From the NCBI RefSeq assembly GCF_017979475.1, contig NZ_JAERIT010000005.1, positions 116,907 through 180,906 on the forward strand: a stretch of 64,000 nucleotides of DNA, read 5' to 3'. The position numbers and the translations under genes were made by a program. Of the stretch, positions 26,759 through 33,723 are shown piece by piece. A model generated the notes under the pieces. That model worked only from the letters and a program-made list of their open reading frames with translations. It searched no databases and had not been told where the DNA came from. This DNA comes from Helicobacter pullorum NCTC 12824. GTDB lineage: Bacteria > Campylobacterota > Campylobacteria > Campylobacterales > Helicobacteraceae. The number at the start of each line of letters is the position of its first letter. Positions within the stretch are counted from its first letter, which is position 1.

Positions 26759-29053
26759 ATGGTAGGCTCACTTTATAGCGGTATTAGCGGTATTAAGACT
26801 CATCAAGTTGGAATTGATGTAACTTCAAATAATATCGCAAACATTAACACAACCGGTTTTAGAGCAAATACTCCAGAATTTAAAAGTTTATTTTCAACGA
26901 ATTTAAATTATGTTAATTCTAATTCCCCCGTTGCAAATGACTATAATTATGGTGTTACGCTTGGCTCAAATGCTATTAATACTAATGATGGAACTTATGT
27001 AAGTGCAGATGGGGATTTCAATGTTGCTTATAGCGGCAAGGGTTGGTTTGTAGTTGGATTAAACAAAAATGGTGAATTTGACATCAACAATCCAAACTAC
27101 AATGTCAAACAAAACTATTTTACTCGCGATGGTTCTTTTAGTTTGGATGGAGAAGGATATTTGGTCAATTCAAGTGGATATTATATGTATGGAATCAATC
27201 TTGGAAAAATTGCAGCAGATGGCACACTCACGGGCACAAACAATCTACAACAAGATTATGCTAATCTTGGAGGATCTGTGCTAGAGCCTATCCAAATACC
27301 AAAAGAATTGCATTATCAGCCTACACTTACAACAGAAGTAAATCTCGCAGTCAATCTCAATCGCACACAAAATGCAAAAGGAATTACTGCCTTGCAAGAT
27401 ATAAATGGTAATTTTAGTATGGAAAAATTCCTTGCACAAGATATTAATTCCCTCATGGATTCTAGTGGAAAGTTGCTAGATGCAAAAAACTACAAAGATA
27501 TTACTTTTAGCATTGAGCAAAATGGCGTTACGACAAACCATACTTTTACTTATGGGGATACGGGTGCAAATGGCTTTAAGAGTGTAGGGGAGCTTATTGA
27601 TTTGATTAAAGAGCAAACTGGGCTTGATTTGGCTTTAAAGCTTGATGAAAATGGAAATCCAAGCGATTGCTCTTTGTATCTTAGCAATAATTCTATGCAA
27701 AATATGAATGTAAGCATTAGCGGGAGATTAGCAGAAAAATTAGGATTAAGCACAAATAATGAAATATTAGATAGTGCTTTTACTTCCCAAATTAAGACTT
27801 TTGAAGAAAATGCAGTTTATCAAAATGGAGATTATGTTAATTATCAAGGAATGATTTTCCAAAAAAATGGGGAAGGGGAGGCTCTTGGCAATCCAATTGA
27901 CAATCCAGAATCATGGAATCTTGTAGATTCTACTAAAGTCCCCACTTACCAAGAAAATCAAGAATATTTAGAGGGTGATTTCATTGTTTATGAAGGAAGA
28001 GTTTATCAAAGAAGTGCAGAAGAAATCACTATGGTAGAAGACCCAGAGACAGGGGAGCTTGTGCCACAAAATCCAGCTGAAGACACACAAGCATGGATAG
28101 AAGTTGGGGAAAACACCAAAGGAATGATAGCGGAATATCAAGCAGGGAATAATTATCAAGAAAATGCTATGGTAACTTTAAATGGTATTTTGTATCAAAA
28201 AGTGAATGGGGCAGGGAATACCAATCCTTCAGAAGATTCAAGTGGTTGGCGTATCTTGATGTCTGATTCTTTGGATAGCACTCAACTTAATGTCCCCGCT
28301 TATGAAACTAACACAGAAGTATATAGCGATACAGGCGAGAAATTTATCCTAAAAAATCAATACATTCTTATTGAGCAAGGCGACCAAACAGCTACTCCAC
28401 CGATTAATGAAAGATGGGAAGTAAGAAGTGCGATTTATGACAGCACAGGCAAGACGATGATTAGTCAAAATCCAGTGCTTAGCGAAATATCTTTCAATGC
28501 TGATGGAAGTGCAAATGCTACACCTTTTGCAGTGGAGTTTCAAGGTGGAAGCATTCAGGTAAATCTAGCCCAAAGCGATGATGGCAAAAGCTCTAGCAAT
28601 TTTGCCTATACAGATTCTGCACTCAAATCCGCAACACAAGATGGCACAGAATCTGGAATTATGGATGATATTGTTATTAATGAAGATGGTATTATTTTGG
28701 TAAATTTCACTAATGGCAAAGTTGAACCTATCGGGAGAATAGGGATTGCTGCTTTTGTCAATGATCAAGGTTTAAGCAAAGTGGGTGGGAATCTCTTTGA
28801 GATGAATGCAATGACTATTAATGGTGAAACATCAGTTGTGAGCGGACCGCCACTTCTTGCATGGGAAGAGACAGGCACTGCAAGTTTGAAATATGGGCAA
28901 GTGCTAGATCATATGCTTGAAACTAGCAATGTAGATACAGGGACTGCTTTAACAGATTTGATTGTTTATCAAAGAGGTTATCAAATGAGTGCAAAATCTA
29001 TCACCACAGCAGATCAACTTATGCAAGAAGCAATCCAGCTCAAACGCAGCTAA
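26759..29053 (+). CDS. flgE: flagellar hook protein with four carbohydrate-binding-like repeats
   Basis: Structural protein of the hook. The N-terminus MVGSLYSGISGIKTHQ and NIANINTTGFRA, and the C-terminus with NVDTGTALTDLIVYQRGYQ and DQLMQEAIQLK, are the conserved coiled-coil and D0/D1 parts. The variable surface domain contains four tandem units at about residues 348-389, 397-449, 460-500 and 515-556. Each has the pattern aromatic-x5-Y-x-x-G-D/N-x-V-x-Y-x-G-x-x-Y-Q ending in P-x(5-8)-W, which resembles CBM5/12 (chitin-binding type 3) modules; the fourth is the most diverged. It is the last gene of the sigma54-type operon. The repeat reading is from pattern only. Confidence 0.93.
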   Translation: MVGSLYSGISGIKTHQVGIDVTSNNIANINTTGFRANTPEFKSLFSTNLNYVNSNSPVANDYNYGVTLGSNAINTNDGTYVSADGDFNVAYSGKGWFVVGLNKNGEFDINNPNYNVKQNYFTRDGSFSLDGEGYLVNSSGYYMYGINLGKIAADGTLTGTNNLQQDYANLGGSVLEPIQIPKELHYQPTLTTEVNLAVNLNRTQNAKGITALQDINGNFSMEKFLAQDINSLMDSSGKLLDAKNYKDITFSIEQNGVTTNHTFTYGDTGANGFKSVGELIDLIKEQTGLDLALKLDENGNPSDCSLYLSNNSMQNMNVSISGRLAEKLGLSTNNEILDSAFTSQIKTFEENAVYQNGDYVNYQGMIFQKNGEGEALGNPIDNPESWNLVDSTKVPTYQENQEYLEGDFIVYEGRVYQRSAEEITMVEDPETGELVPQNPAEDTQAWIEVGENTKGMIAEYQAGNNYQENAMVTLNGILYQKVNGAGNTNPSEDSSGWRILMSDSLDSTQLNVPAYETNTEVYSDTGEKFILKNQYILIEQGDQTATPPINERWEVRSAIYDSTGKTMISQNPVLSEISFNADGSANATPFAVEFQGGSIQVNLAQSDDGKSSSNFAYTDSALKSATQDGTESGIMDDIVINEDGIILVNFTNGKVEPIGRIGIAAFVNDQGLSKVGGNLFEMNAMTINGETSVVSGPPLLAWEETGTASLKYGQVLDHMLETSNVDTGTALTDLIVYQRGYQMSAKSITTADQLMQEAIQLKRS

Positions 29054-29164
29054 AGAGGGTAAATCACATTTAGAGCTTTGATTAAAGATAGGCTATAAAT
29101 CACCCTTGTGATTCCACATTTGCAAAGAGTTTGGGATTGCAAGAGGTAAGGGGAGGGGCAATTC

Positions 29165-30301
29165 TTACTCCAAATACTCCCCAATCTCTTTTTTAGAAGT
29201 TTTCCATTCTCCTATACTACGCCATTTTGCAACATTGCAATAACGACAAAATGGAATAGGTTTAGCCAAAAATTGTAAAATCTCTGTATAATCTTTGGCT
29301 TTGTAAATATCAATAAAATCAGAATCTATAACTTGTAAATTTTGATTAAATTTTTGGTTAAAAAATTCAATGTTTGCAGCAATATTGCAGGGATAAAGTT
29401 TCCCATCTCTTAATTGCACACAATTATTTGCCATACCACAATTTATAAAGCTATTGTAAGCATCAATATTGCCTTTTGGTTCTAAAATAAACTTCATTGA
29501 AGTTTTGACTACATTTTCATTATTAAAAAACTTTAGAGGAATCCCATAGCTTTCACACTTTGCTTTAATCAAATCCCAATCTACTTTAATGGGATATTTA
29601 GTAGGGTGAATTTCAATTCTATTATTTTTACAAGATTCCCAAAAACTTGTTTCTTGTTTGGGCAATAAGATTCCATTAGTTACAAGCCAAATAGCACTAT
29701 TTGGAAAATATTTGCGTGTAATAGCAAAAAAATCTTTGCAATTAGGATTCAAAAGTGGTTCGCCACCCATAAGGTGGAATCTACCCACCAAACCATTAGT
29801 AATTTCACTCAATCTTTTTATCTCTTTTTCATAGGATTGAATATTTGGCATTTCATTAGGAGCTAATTGCGAGAAATGACTGCAGCTAAAACAGTTTAAA
29901 TTGCAAGATTCAGCTAAGTGGATTTCAATTAATTGTAAAAATGGTTGTGGAGTAAGCTTTCGCAAATGTCTTGCAGTTTGATCATTACTGCGTTTGATAG
30001 CCTCATTTGTATTTTTTAAATCCGTGTTTTGTTGGGTTAAGTTTTGAATCTTAGATTCTGCATTTTGCAAAGTATTTTGTAAAATCTGTATTGTTTGCAG
30101 GTTTTGTTTAGAAACTTGCTTGAGGCTTTCGAGAGATTTTTCAAGTGCTGTGGTTTTAGTTTCTGCATTCTGTAGTGCTTTTTTAAGTTTTTCATGTTGT
30201 TTTCTATTTTTAGCCAAAGAAAGCAACCAACGCTTTTTGTTATCTAAAAAGGTGCTAAATGCCCCCCCCCCCCGCTTATTAGAAGAGTTTTGTTGTACCA
30301 C
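29165..30301 (-). CDS. phase-variable radical SAM protein with N-terminal coiled coil
   Basis: The 378-residue protein has a Gln/Lys/Leu-rich coiled coil at about residues 30-115, then a radical SAM core with the iron-sulfur motif CNLNCFSC (Cys133, 137, 140) and HLMGGEPLLNP. Later cysteines in NCGMANNCVQ, KLYPCN and FCRYCNVAKW look like an auxiliary (SPASM-like) cluster site. It starts with a GTG at 30301 after AAAGGAT. Codons 10-13 consist of a run of 12 G (C12 at 30262-30273 on the plus strand). With 12 the frame is open here, and a change of one base would close it. Substrate unknown. It lies after xerH on the same strand. Confidence 0.85.
   Translation of the reverse strand: MVQQNSSNKRGGGAFSTFLDNKKRWLLSLAKNRKQHEKLKKALQNAETKTTALEKSLESLKQVSKQNLQTIQILQNTLQNAESKIQNLTQQNTDLKNTNEAIKRSNDQTARHLRKLTPQPFLQLIEIHLAESCNLNCFSCSHFSQLAPNEMPNIQSYEKEIKRLSEITNGLVGRFHLMGGEPLLNPNCKDFFAITRKYFPNSAIWLVTNGILLPKQETSFWESCKNNRIEIHPTKYPIKVDWDLIKAKCESYGIPLKFFNNENVVKTSMKFILEPKGNIDAYNSFINCGMANNCVQLRDGKLYPCNIAANIEFFNQKFNQNLQVIDSDFIDIYKAKDYTEILQFLAKPIPFCRYCNVAKWRSIGEWKTSKKEIGEYLE
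30262..30273. repeat. C12 homopolymeric tract (G12 in the radical SAM coding strand)
   Basis: Twelve consecutive C on the plus strand, 28 bases inside the start of the radical SAM gene. Tracts of this kind slip during replication in Helicobacter and Campylobacter and switch genes on and off. The present length gives the on frame. Confidence 0.9.
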
Positions 30302-30347
30302 AAATATCCTTTAAATCTGAAGTTTTAAGATGAAATTATAATATATT

Positions 30348-31409
30348 TTACATTATTTCTGTGGTTGCTTTGAGTTTTTGCTTGTCAAAATGCGTATAGA
30401 TTCTTGAGGTATCTAGACTTGCATGCCCTAGGGCTTCTTGGACTAGCACCAAATCTTGACTTTTTTGATAGAGCAGGGTAGCAAAGGAATGTCGCAACAT
30501 ATGCGCGCCATTTTTTTCTTTGCGGATTCCATTAGTAAGCAAGACTTGTTCTACAATGCGGCTAACATAAGCTTGTGTGAGTTTTTTGGCTTTGTGATTG
30601 CAAAACAATAATTCATTTTCTACTTCCAAAGGACGAGAGTTAATCCAAGCCCCAAAATCACTATGAATATTTTTCGCCTTTATCATCACTACGCGGGGCT
30701 TATTGCCTTTGCCTTTCACTTGAATCACATAAAATTCTCCATCTAACATAATATCTTTGATTTTGAGATTCAAAGCCTCTCCCACGCGTATCCCGGTATA
30801 AATGATGGTTTTTAATAATAATCGATTTCTAGCACCCAAATCTTGATGTTTAAAGGGATAAGTTTCAATTCCATTTAAAAATCTCTGCACTTCCTCTTCA
30901 TTCATGTAAGAAGGCAATTTTTGACCACTTTTCCCACGCAATCCACCCCAATTTTTTAGCTCGATTCTAAAAATATAAGAAGTGCTATCATCATCTTCGT
31001 TTTGCTTGTCAATAAAGCCAAAAAAGTTAATTAATGCAATGCGGTAATTTTTCTTTGTTGCATCAGAAAGTGAGCTTGTGTGAATTGTCAAAAACTCTTT
31101 TAACATTTCCTCATCGACTTCCTTTAAAGAAGCCAAACCAAGATAATTCAAATATTCATAGAGTTTCATCAAAGGAGTAAAATAAGTATTAATGCCGATT
31201 AATCCAGCATTCCTGCATTGTTTGCAAATTTCTTGCAGTTCTTGAATGCTCTTTGCACCTTTACGCAAGGCATTCAAAGCCAAAATAATATCTTTTTTGT
31301 TTTGCACTTGATGATTGGAAAGACTATTGAGTTTGCTATAAACAAATCGCTCAATCCAAAATAAGAGATTTTGTGCAAAATCATCTTTAAAATCAATTGG
31401 ATAACGCAT
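30348..31409 (-). CDS. xerH: tyrosine recombinase XerH (chromosome dimer resolution)
   Basis: The 353-residue recombinase has an N-terminal core-binding domain and a C-terminal catalytic domain with the residues expected of tyrosine recombinases: Arg in YTGIRVGEALN, Lys in VKGKGNKPR, HMLRHSFATLL (HxxR), GHASLDTSRIYTHFD (His and the nucleophilic Tyr). The size and the N-terminal sequence fit the single-recombinase XerH system of epsilonproteobacteria, which works at difH with FtsK. A difH-like palindrome lies 80-100 bases upstream of the start. An integrase of a mobile element is less likely since no such element is visible. Confidence 0.9.
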   Translation of the reverse strand: MRYPIDFKDDFAQNLLFWIERFVYSKLNSLSNHQVQNKKDIILALNALRKGAKSIQELQEICKQCRNAGLIGINTYFTPLMKLYEYLNYLGLASLKEVDEEMLKEFLTIHTSSLSDATKKNYRIALINFFGFIDKQNEDDDSTSYIFRIELKNWGGLRGKSGQKLPSYMNEEEVQRFLNGIETYPFKHQDLGARNRLLLKTIIYTGIRVGEALNLKIKDIMLDGEFYVIQVKGKGNKPRVVMIKAKNIHSDFGAWINSRPLEVENELLFCNHKAKKLTQAYVSRIVEQVLLTNGIRKEKNGAHMLRHSFATLLYQKSQDLVLVQEALGHASLDTSRIYTHFDKQKLKATTEIM

Positions 31410-31480
31410 TATCGGTTCCTTAAATAAAATTAAGTTTTATTAATTTTTAAACTTTGGTTGCAATTATAGCAAAAAACTCT

Positions 31481-31520
31481 ATATTTTGTATTGAAAACTA
31501 TAATTTTCAAACTTTTTTTG
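31481..31520. promoter_or_regulatory. putative difH recombination site
   Basis: TTGAAAA-CTATAA-TTTTCAA (31491-31510) is a perfect 7-base inverted repeat around a 6-base centre, flanked by TTTG on the left and ACTTT on the right, just upstream of xerH. Its form and location match dif sites of single-recombinase Xer systems. A second similar half-site, TAATTTTTAAACTTTG, lies at 31441-31456. Confidence 0.65.
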
Positions 31521-31558
31521 TGAGTGTAGAAATAAGAAACGTTCTTGGTAGTTTTAAG

Positions 31559-31564
31559 TAAAAT
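31559..31564 (+). promoter_or_regulatory. possible -10 element for the small-peptide locus
   Basis: TAAAAT about 47 bases upstream of the leader ORF ATG at 31611, a fair match to the Helicobacter -10. No clear -35. It follows the difH-like palindrome. Confidence 0.35.
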
Positions 31565-31610
31565 GTAAGGATAAAGAAGTCTTGCAATCTAACCTATAAA
31601 AAGGAACCAT

Positions 31611-31694
31611 ATGAAAAATTATCTTTCTACAATTAAAGACAATATTGTCTATCACCCAAATTCAATAGAAAGGAGAAAAATTGAAGCTAAATAA
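31611..31694 (+). CDS. 27-residue leader peptide overlapping the next small ORF
   Basis: ATG preceded by AAAAAGGAACC, encoding a polar 27-residue peptide that begins MKNYLSTIKDNIVYH and ends in RRKIEAK. Its last 14 bases overlap the start of the hydrophobic peptide ORF in another frame, and its codons for IERRK contain that ORF's AAAGGAG ribosome site. This arrangement would couple translation of the two, as Mok does for Hok in plasmid R1. No homologue recognised. The ORF is short, so it could be chance, but the ribosome site and overlap favour it. Confidence 0.5.
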   Translation: MKNYLSTIKDNIVYHPNSIERRKIEAK

Positions 31695-31758
31695 GATACT
31701 CACAAGCATCTTGTGCATTATTATACTGCTTTGCATTTTAATTAGCAAGTGCTACTAG
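31681..31758 (+). CDS. 25-residue hydrophobic peptide, type I toxin-like
   Basis: TTG start 5 bases after AAAGGAG. The peptide begins MKLNKILTSI, is followed by a run of Ile, Leu and Cys long enough for one membrane span, and ends in ILISKCY. A terminator stem begins at its last codons. The sequence resembles the 20-residue peptide at 32804 in its last ten residues (L-L-x-I-L-x-x-K-C). Small single-span peptides in short self-contained units are typical of type I toxins, but small respiratory or transporter subunits look similar. Function is inferred only. Confidence 0.55.
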   Translation: MKLNKILTSILCIIILLCILISKCY

Positions 31759-31786
31759 GAATTTTAAATTTTCCTAGTCCTTTTTT
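31755..31786 (+). terminator. intrinsic terminator of the small-peptide locus
   Basis: CTAGGAA and TTCCTAG form a 7-base stem around TTTTAAATT, followed by TCCTTTTTTG. It starts within the last two codons of the hydrophobic peptide ORF, which defines a compact transcription unit of about 210 bases. Confidence 0.75.
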
Positions 31787-32119
31787 GTTTTTAGTCTCTT
31801 TCCAATCTCAAAAACTGCTTACAAACTCATCAATATTAATGCGATAACCAAACTCTACTAGGAAATTAGCTTCACCAATACAATTATAAATAAACCTAAC
31901 TCTATATTAAAAACTACAATAACCTACTCCACGATATTACAAGCATTTTTTAAACTTTATTTTTGCAAAAAATCTTTTTGAAAGATATTTTTATATTTGA
32001 TATTTATTTGATTATTATTTAGTTAATTTTTATTATAAATAAATATTATCTTTACAATATTTTAAAAAAAATGCTATAATTTTATATAACAAAAATAAAT
32101 TTTTAAAAAAGGAAAGAAA
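31787..32119. other. AT-rich intergenic region before the small lipoprotein gene
   Basis: Very AT-rich. The right end holds an extended -10 (TGCTATAAT at 32072-32080) for the downstream lipoprotein. A 33-codon open stretch on the minus strand ending at 31808 may be a gene remnant but has no start or neighbours to support it. Confidence 0.5.
32072..32080 (+). promoter_or_regulatory. extended -10 promoter for the small lipoprotein
   Basis: TGCTATAAT, 40 bases upstream of the ATG at 32120; the gene also has AAAAAAGGAAAG as ribosome site. Confidence 0.6.
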
Positions 32120-32542
32120 ATGAAAAGTATTAAAACTTTGGCATTAGCTGGATTGTCAATTTTATTTGTGGCGTGTGGTGGAAATAATTTGGTAGAAATG
32201 AAAAACGATAGAGGTTGGAATCAAGAGCTTTATGAATTCGGATTAAGTGAAATACAAAAGAAATACCTTGATTATAAGCCCTACCACTATGAATCTTTAA
32301 AAACAGCCTCCTTTTTGCAAACAGGAGTAGAATCTTATAGATTTGCACAAGATTTTATAAATAGACTTGAAAGCAATGCAGTGCTTTATCCAAAAGACGC
32401 CTCATATAATGATATGGTTTTCCTCTATAAAGATGATAAAGATTTTAGATTAGTGTGGATTTCTTGCAACATTCAAACGATAGGCAAAAACAAAGGACAA
32501 AAATATTGCAGGTTTAATGATAAATCAGAAGGTATTTATTAA
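32120..32542 (+). CDS. small putative lipoprotein of unknown function
   Basis: The 140-residue product begins with MKSIKTLALAGLSILFVACGG, a signal peptide with lipobox FVAC and Cys at about residue 19. The mature part is polar and aromatic-rich (KKYLDYKPYHYESL, then FLYKDDKDFRLVWISC) and I recognise no domain. It has its own promoter and a terminator-like hairpin just after the stop. It stands alone between the two small hydrophobic peptide loci. Location in the envelope is inferred from the signal peptide. Confidence 0.75.
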   Translation: MKSIKTLALAGLSILFVACGGNNLVEMKNDRGWNQELYEFGLSEIQKKYLDYKPYHYESLKTASFLQTGVESYRFAQDFINRLESNAVLYPKDASYNDMVFLYKDDKDFRLVWISCNIQTIGKNKGQKYCRFNDKSEGIY

Positions 32543-32546
32543 TAAA

Positions 32547-32572
32547 TGGCTATACTAAATAGCCACTTATTC
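32547..32572 (+). terminator. terminator-like hairpin after the small lipoprotein
   Basis: TGGCTAT-ACTAA-ATAGCCA, a 7-base stem, followed by CTTATTCTATTTAT. The T content after the stem is moderate. Confidence 0.5.
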
Positions 32573-32749
32573 TATTTATCCTAAAGCCAAAAATTGAACC
32601 CCTCCCTTTTTTTCGATAAGTATCTCCCTCTTAGTATTAAACCTTATTTATTTACTTTCCTTTAGTTTTTCATCTATTCTTTGTTTTTATAAATCGCAAA
32701 AATACCCAATTTATTGTTATTTTAGAAGTTCTCTTAAGGTTATTTGTTG

Positions 32750-32755
32750 TATAAT
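32750..32755 (+). promoter_or_regulatory. -10 element for the 20-residue peptide locus
   Basis: TATAAT in GTTGTATAATTTAAG, predicting an RNA start at about 32761-32763. The RNA would then begin with the very bases that pair with its own 3' region (32921-32932). Confidence 0.65.
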
Positions 32756-32762
32756 TTAAGTG

Positions 32763-32774
32763 GATTTAAGGTTA
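32763..32774 (+). promoter_or_regulatory. 5' half of long-distance RNA pairing (partner 32921-32932)
   Basis: GATTTAAGGTTA at 32763-32774 is a perfect 12-base reverse complement of TAACCTTAAATC at 32921-32932. Two G-U pairs and one A-U pair extend it on the outer side to about 15 pairs. It joins the predicted 5' end of the peptide mRNA to the region just inside its terminator. In H. pylori AapA-type toxin mRNAs this kind of pairing keeps the full-length transcript inactive. Confidence 0.7.
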
Positions 32775-32803
32775 GTCGGCTTTCTTGAAAAAAGGAGGTT
32801 GAT

Positions 32804-32866
32804 ATGGCAGAAATGATTCTTGTTTTAATTGTTTTGTTGTTGCTTATCCTAGCAGTGAAGTGCTAA
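32804..32866 (+). CDS. 20-residue hydrophobic peptide, candidate type I toxin
   Basis: ATG 5 bases after a very strong AAAGGAGG ribosome site. The peptide is MAEM followed by a run of Ile, Leu and Val, ending in ILAVKC: a single predicted membrane span with a positively charged, Cys-ending C-terminus. The reading frame sits in its own unit with a -10 at 32750, a long-distance 5'-3' RNA pairing and a strong terminator. It resembles the peptide at 31681. The RNA design matches type I toxin mRNAs of Helicobacter (AapA family) although the peptide sequence is unlike AapA1. An antisense antitoxin RNA is expected but cannot be fixed from sequence alone. Confidence 0.65.
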   Translation: MAEMILVLIVLLLLILAVKC

Positions 32867-32903
32867 GATAAATCAATTAAATATTCAAACAAAGTTATTT
32901 TAT

Positions 32904-32970
32904 GCCACTTCCGCTAAAAGTAACCTTAAATCTATAAAATCTAAAAGCCATTTTAGCGGAGTGGCTTTTA
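32904..32970 (+). terminator. terminator with competing hairpins for the peptide mRNA
   Basis: GCCACTTCCGCTAAAA (32904-32919) pairs with TTTTAGCGGAGTGGC (32951-32965) with one bulged T, giving about 15 pairs, followed by TTTTAG. The 31-base loop contains the long-distance pairing partner and CTAAAAGCCA, which can instead pair perfectly with TGGCTTTTAG (32962-32971). The two folds exclude each other. Confidence 0.65.
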
Positions 32971-32971
32971 G

Positions 32972-33256
32972 AAAACTCCACCAACTTTTTAACTATTATT
33001 TTGCAAGATAATCAACTAAACTCATTTCATAGTTTGAATTAAATAAAAAAACATATTTAGTAATTACAAAAAAGTTGATATTGCTTGCAGCCTTTTGCAG
33101 AATCTACGCAATTGCTGTTATCATTGGGAAAATTTATTGAAAGTTAGAGTAACAGAGAGTCCCCCCCCCCCTTAAAATATCAATATTTTTTATCTATATT
33201 TCCATTGATTTACTTTATTATGCTAAGATTTTATCTATTTTTAGAAGGAAGGTAAA
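32972..33256. other. intergenic region with C11 tract upstream of the DUF411 gene
   Basis: No ORF is visible. It contains a C11 tract (33161-33171), 85 bases before the DUF411 start, then an AT-rich segment with ATTGATTTACTTTATTATGCTAAGAT that could hold the promoter. Confidence 0.6.
33161..33171. repeat. intergenic C11 homopolymeric tract
   Basis: Eleven C in a non-coding region upstream of a predicted promoter. Slippage here could change spacing of upstream promoter elements and so the expression level of the next gene; this is inferred. Confidence 0.85.
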
Positions 33257-33721
33257 ATGCAAAATAAAACAAAAAAGATGCTTTTTGCGGCTTTAATGGC
33301 TCCGCTTTGTATGTTTGGCAAAGAAGTCGATATTTATAGTAGCCCATTTTGTGGTTGTTGTATCAAATGGGGAGATTATTTGCAAAATAATGGCTATAAA
33401 GTCACTCACCACAAAAACGATGATTTTATGGCTATCAAAGAAAAGTATAAAATTGCTCCACAAAATCAAAGTTGTCACACAGGAGTAATTGAAGGCTATG
33501 CGGTAGAAGGACATGTGCCACTTAGTGCGATTAACTGGCTTTTGGAAAATAAGCCCAAAGATGTAGTTGGAATCTCAACTCCGGGAATGCCAATAGGAAG
33601 TCCGGGAATGGAACAAGGAAACACCAAAGAAGAATATCCGGTTGTTTTGCTTTATAAAAACGGAGATTCTAAGACTTTTGCTATTTACAAAGGCGATGAG
33701 CTGATTAAACAAGTTTTTTAA
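33257..33721 (+). CDS. DUF411 (CopG-type) metal-binding exported protein
   Basis: A 154-residue protein with a signal peptide (MQNKTKKMLFAALMAPLCMFGKE) and the DUF411 signature YSSPFCGCCIKWGDYLQ, plus SCHTGVIEGYAVEGHVP with a conserved His/Cys pair. Family members are periplasmic copper-related proteins found with copper resistance genes. It has an AAGGAAGG ribosome site. No copper gene is adjacent; it converges on an EamA transporter 2 bases away. The copper role is inferred from the family. Confidence 0.85.
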   Translation: MQNKTKKMLFAALMAPLCMFGKEVDIYSSPFCGCCIKWGDYLQNNGYKVTHHKNDDFMAIKEKYKIAPQNQSCHTGVIEGYAVEGHVPLSAINWLLENKPKDVVGISTPGMPIGSPGMEQGNTKEEYPVVLLYKNGDSKTFAIYKGDELIKQVF

Positions 33722-33723
33722 TT

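Noticed and set aside
29098..29113. AATCAC-CCTT-GTGATT hairpin after flgE as terminator
   Set aside because: Only six base pairs and no T run; too weak to list.
31808..31910. Minus-strand open stretch of 33 codons ending in EFGYRINIDEFVSSF
   Set aside because: It could be the end of a lost gene, but it has no start, no ribosome site and is bounded by a stop upstream.
32608..32620. CCTCCCTTTTTTT upstream, nearly complementary to the toxin-like gene's ribosome site
   Set aside because: One extra base breaks the match and there is no sign that it is transcribed as a separate RNA.
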